From the NCBI GenBank assembly GCA_030619245.1, contig JAUXBS010000059.1, forward strand, positions 1-7,200: a stretch of DNA of 7,200 bases. Direction: 5' to 3'. A model generated the notes under the pieces. The model made no database searches and was not told the origin of the DNA. It saw nothing but the letters and a program-made list of their open reading frames with translations. Positions within the stretch are counted from its first letter, which is position 1. The number at the start of each line of letters is the position of its first letter. Positions 4,999 to 7,200 of the stretch are shown piece after piece. This DNA comes from Clostridia bacterium. Lineage in GTDB: Bacteria; UBA6262; WVXT01; JAUXBS01. The translations under genes and the position numbers were made by a program.

Positions 4999-6745
4999 TT
5001 GTAGACAGTTTAATCATAGTGGGCCTGCCGTGGGGGCAGGAATATGGAATACTACAATTATTTAACCTTTTTATTAGTTCTTCCATTTCCGTAATACTCA
5101 GTTTGTCGCCCGCTTTTACGGAAGTCCTGCAGGCCATTATTTTAAATACACTGTCAATGAGTTCTGTAACTCCTGATTCAATGTCGATTGCCCCGCTTGA
5201 TTCTGATAGCAGGTCAAGTATATCCGAGAGTAATTGTTTATAATTAACTTTGTCCTCAAAAAGGGCAGGGGTTGCTTTTATGATGAATGAATTAGGGCCA
5301 AAATCGGATATATCAAAACCCATCTTAGTGAAGAAACCAGGATTGCCTTTTAATATTTTTATATTTTGAGGTGGTAGTTCTAAGTTTATGGGTATCAATA
5401 GCGCCTGTGAGGATATTTCATGCTTTTCGTACCTGGTTTTAATGATTTCGTAATTTATCCGTTCCCAGGCCGCATGCTGATCAATTATAAGCATGCCGTC
5501 GCTTTCCTGCGCTATTATATAGGTATTGTTTATTTGCGCCAGAGGGACTGCTGTTCCGGTTAACTGTTCTTTGAACTTTTCCTGTTTTCCTGAGTAGTTG
5601 AACCGTTCACTGTGTGAAAAGACTTTTCTTGAAGAGGTTTTAAATGAAGGTTTGTTTTTAAAGATATAATCACTGAGCGCGTCTTTTATTCTCCCGTCTC
5701 TTGTGCCTTCAACTTTTCTGTAAGATGAATTATCCCGGATTTCAGCTATTACTTCCTTCTGTTTCAGGAATTTCCGGATAGTTTCTGCTGCGAGGCCATG
5801 TATTGCATTTTCATTCAGGAAGCGGATTTCCTTTTTTGTCGGATGGATATTGACGTCAATGAATTCAGGTTTTATATCAATGAACAAAAATATTCCCGGG
5901 TACCTCCTGTTTTCAAGGAGTGAGCCATAACCGTTCATTATTGCATGGTTTATCAGACGGCTCTTTATGGGCCTTTTATTAACAAAGATAAACTGGTGTT
6001 TGCTGTTGGGGTAGTTGAGCAGCGGTTTGGTGAGGTATCCTGAGAGTCTCACAAAATTATTTTCAGAATGGAACGTTATCAGGTTGTCTATAAGCTTACT
6101 GCCGTACAGTGATGCAATTCTTTGCTTCAGGGTTTGCCCCTTTGGCAGGGGGCCGCATATTATCCTGCCTTCATCCTTCAATTCAAAGCTTATTTGAGGA
6201 TGGGAAAGGGCTATCTGCTGCACATGGCCTATGATATGCAGTGTTTCAGTGGAATTGGATTTTAAAAACTTCAGCCTTGCCGGTGTATTGAAGAAAAGGT
6301 TTTCAATTAATACTGTTGTCCCTTCAGGGCAGCCCGTTTTTTGTATGTCAATATCCCTGTTGCCGGATGATTTCAGCATGCATCCGGTGTCGCTTGAACT
6401 TGTTCTCGTAGACATGGTGAAACAGGAAACAGCTGCAATTGAGGGTAATGCCTCGCCGCGGAAACCCAGGCTGTTTATTCTTTCAAGGTCTTCCATGCAT
6501 GTTATCTTGCTCGTTGCATGACGCTGGAGCGCGACAGGGACTTCCTTTTCAGGTATGCCGCTGCCGTTATCAGAAACCCTGATTAGTTTTGTGCCGCCTT
6601 TCTTTATTTCAATTTTTATCCGGTTTGCGCCGGAGTCAAGGGAATTCTCAGTAAGTTCCTTGACAACTGAGGCGGGCCTTTCTATGATTTCCCCTGCTGA
6701 AATATTATTTATAACATCATCGCTTAAAAGCTTAATTGTAGGCAT
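4967..6745 (-). CDS. mutL: DNA mismatch repair protein MutL, endonuclease type
   Basis: MutL links mismatch recognition by MutS to strand incision and removal. The 592 residues contain the N-terminal GHKL ATPase with NISAGE at 14-19, ENSLD at 33-37 (Glu33 catalytic, Asn34 for magnesium), DNGSGI at 59-64, RHATSKI at 75-81 and GFRGEAL at 94-100, then the transducer domain with VNIHPTK. A variable linker leads to the C-terminal dimerisation domain, which carries the nuclease motif DQHA-x2-E-x4-E at 422-433, ACRTSVK at 538-544, CPHGRP at 570-575 and FKR at 589-591. These metal-binding motifs define MutL that nicks DNA itself, as in most bacteria without MutH. AGGAA (6753-6757) lies about 8 bases before the ATG. 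It follows the PilZ gene by 18 bases and runs into miaA. Confidence 0.97.
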   Translation of the reverse strand: MPTIKLLSDDVINNISAGEIIERPASVVKELTENSLDSGANRIKIEIKKGGTKLIRVSDNGSGIPEKEVPVALQRHATSKITCMEDLERINSLGFRGEALPSIAAVSCFTMSTRTSSSDTGCMLKSSGNRDIDIQKTGCPEGTTVLIENLFFNTPARLKFLKSNSTETLHIIGHVQQIALSHPQISFELKDEGRIICGPLPKGQTLKQRIASLYGSKLIDNLITFHSENNFVRLSGYLTKPLLNYPNSKHQFIFVNKRPIKSRLINHAIMNGYGSLLENRRYPGIFLFIDIKPEFIDVNIHPTKKEIRFLNENAIHGLAAETIRKFLKQKEVIAEIRDNSSYRKVEGTRDGRIKDALSDYIFKNKPSFKTSSRKVFSHSERFNYSGKQEKFKEQLTGTAVPLAQINNTYIIAQESDGMLIIDQHAAWERINYEIIKTRYEKHEISSQALLIPINLELPPQNIKILKGNPGFFTKMGFDISDFGPNSFIIKATPALFEDKVNYKQLLSDILDLLSESSGAIDIESGVTELIDSVFKIMACRTSVKAGDKLSITEMEELIKRLNNCSIPYSCPHGRPTMIKLSTNELEKRFKRR

Positions 6746-6752
6746 GAAATAA

Positions 6753-6757
6753 TTCCT
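6753..6757 (-). promoter_or_regulatory. Shine-Dalgarno of mutL
   Basis: The minus strand reads AGGAA here, about 8 bases before the mutL ATG at 6743-6745, in the 18-base spacer after the PilZ gene. It supports this start and independent ribosome loading on mutL. Confidence 0.6.
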
Positions 6758-6763
6758 GATATT

Positions 6764-7200
6764 TTATCTGGCCCTTTTCTTCATTGGATTGGTGCACAGT
6801 TCGTAGTAACTGCATTTTTTTGTGCAAACATGTTTTTCACCAAGGAGAATTCTGGTTTCACAGATATCCACGTCATTTGCTATTCTGGTTATGGTTTGTT
6901 TGAGTTCTTTGTTAATCCCATAGAAATCAATTGCAATGAGATAAGTAACGTTTTTACCCTCAATACGAACCACCTTACCCTTGACTCCCTTCAGGACTAC
7001 GCAGCCAAGGTCAAGGTTCAGTGTTATAATGGAATTCAAGGGTACCTTGTCAAATGTTACTATGGCAATTCCCCCCGCGCTCAGGTTGTACATGATTGCA
7101 GGCATGACCTTCTTCTTGCCCATCGATGGATGGTTTGCTGCAATAACAACTTCTTTAACTATGGTTATTGTAGGGAACCTGAAGAATTCCCTTCTTTCCG
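6764..7200 (-). CDS. PilZ-domain protein with a C-terminal four-cysteine tail, 5' end missing
   Basis: The frame is open to the right edge of the window, so the true start lies outside; 145 complete or partial codons are visible. Starting the gene at the ATG at 7121-7123 would cut the domain. The upstream codons read ERREFFRFP, the RxxxR-type arm that binds cyclic di-GMP in PilZ domains, and NLSAGG about 30 residues later is the matching [D/N]xSxxG motif. The rest is a short beta-barrel (through VTYLIAIDF) and a helix. PilZ domains sense cyclic di-GMP and control motility, secretion or surface polysaccharide; the output here is unknown. The last 34 residues hold four cysteines spaced C-x11-C-x3-C-x5-C (first codon at 6860-6862, last at 6794-6796), suggesting a zinc or iron-sulfur site. 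A further cysteine lies in LGCVVL in the barrel. It precedes mutL by 18 bases and is probably cotranscribed. Confidence 0.85.
   Translation of the reverse strand, partial: ERREFFRFPTITIVKEVVIAANHPSMGKKKVMPAIMYNLSAGGIAIVTFDKVPLNSIITLNLDLGCVVLKGVKGKVVRIEGKNVTYLIAIDFYGINKELKQTITRIANDVDICETRILLGEKHVCTKKCSYYELCTNPMKKRAR

Overview
This window is a compact bacterial housekeeping region in which every supportable gene lies on the minus strand and is read from high to low coordinates. In transcription order it holds: a PilZ-domain protein cut by the right edge, mutL (mismatch repair), miaA (tRNA dimethylallyltransferase), hflX (ribosome-associated GTPase), pgsA (phosphatidylglycerophosphate synthase), gpsA (glycerol-3-phosphate dehydrogenase), an HU/IHF-family DNA-bending protein and a small MerR-type regulator. 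After a gap of about 270 bases comes the N-terminus of an FAD/NAD-dependent disulfide reductase-like protein, cut by the left edge.

mutL, miaA, hflX, pgsA and gpsA are chained by overlaps of 32, 14, 8 and 11 bases, and the pilZ-like gene ends only 18 bases before mutL. This block is therefore very probably one transcript with translational coupling. The HU gene follows gpsA after 30 bases and the MerR gene follows HU after 71 bases, so they may belong to the same transcript. I see no convincing intrinsic terminator anywhere.

mutL-miaA-hflX is the core of a widespread bacterial cluster. In E. coli hfq sits between miaA and hflX, but here those two genes overlap and leave no room for it. pgsA and gpsA form a functional pair: GpsA makes sn-glycerol 3-phosphate, which PgsA transfers onto CDP-diacylglycerol. 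The HU/IHF-MerR pair resembles the ihfA-merR neighbourhood found downstream of pheST in many proteobacteria, but here it follows gpsA.

The gene content indicates a bacterium with ester-lipid metabolism and a MutL of the endonuclease type, which implies mismatch repair that does not depend on MutH. The moderately AT-rich, densely packed sequence and this combination of clusters would fit lineages such as Nitrospirota, Omnitrophota or Desulfobacterota. That placement is inference only.

I do not see a defence system, mobile element, CRISPR array or RNA gene. The observations most worth a second look are the four-cysteine tail on the PilZ protein, a protein-like reading frame in the 160-430 gap interrupted only by TAG codons, a perfect 10-bp inverted repeat inside the reductase coding region, the HU gene starting at TTG behind a strong Shine-Dalgarno, and the missing hfq.
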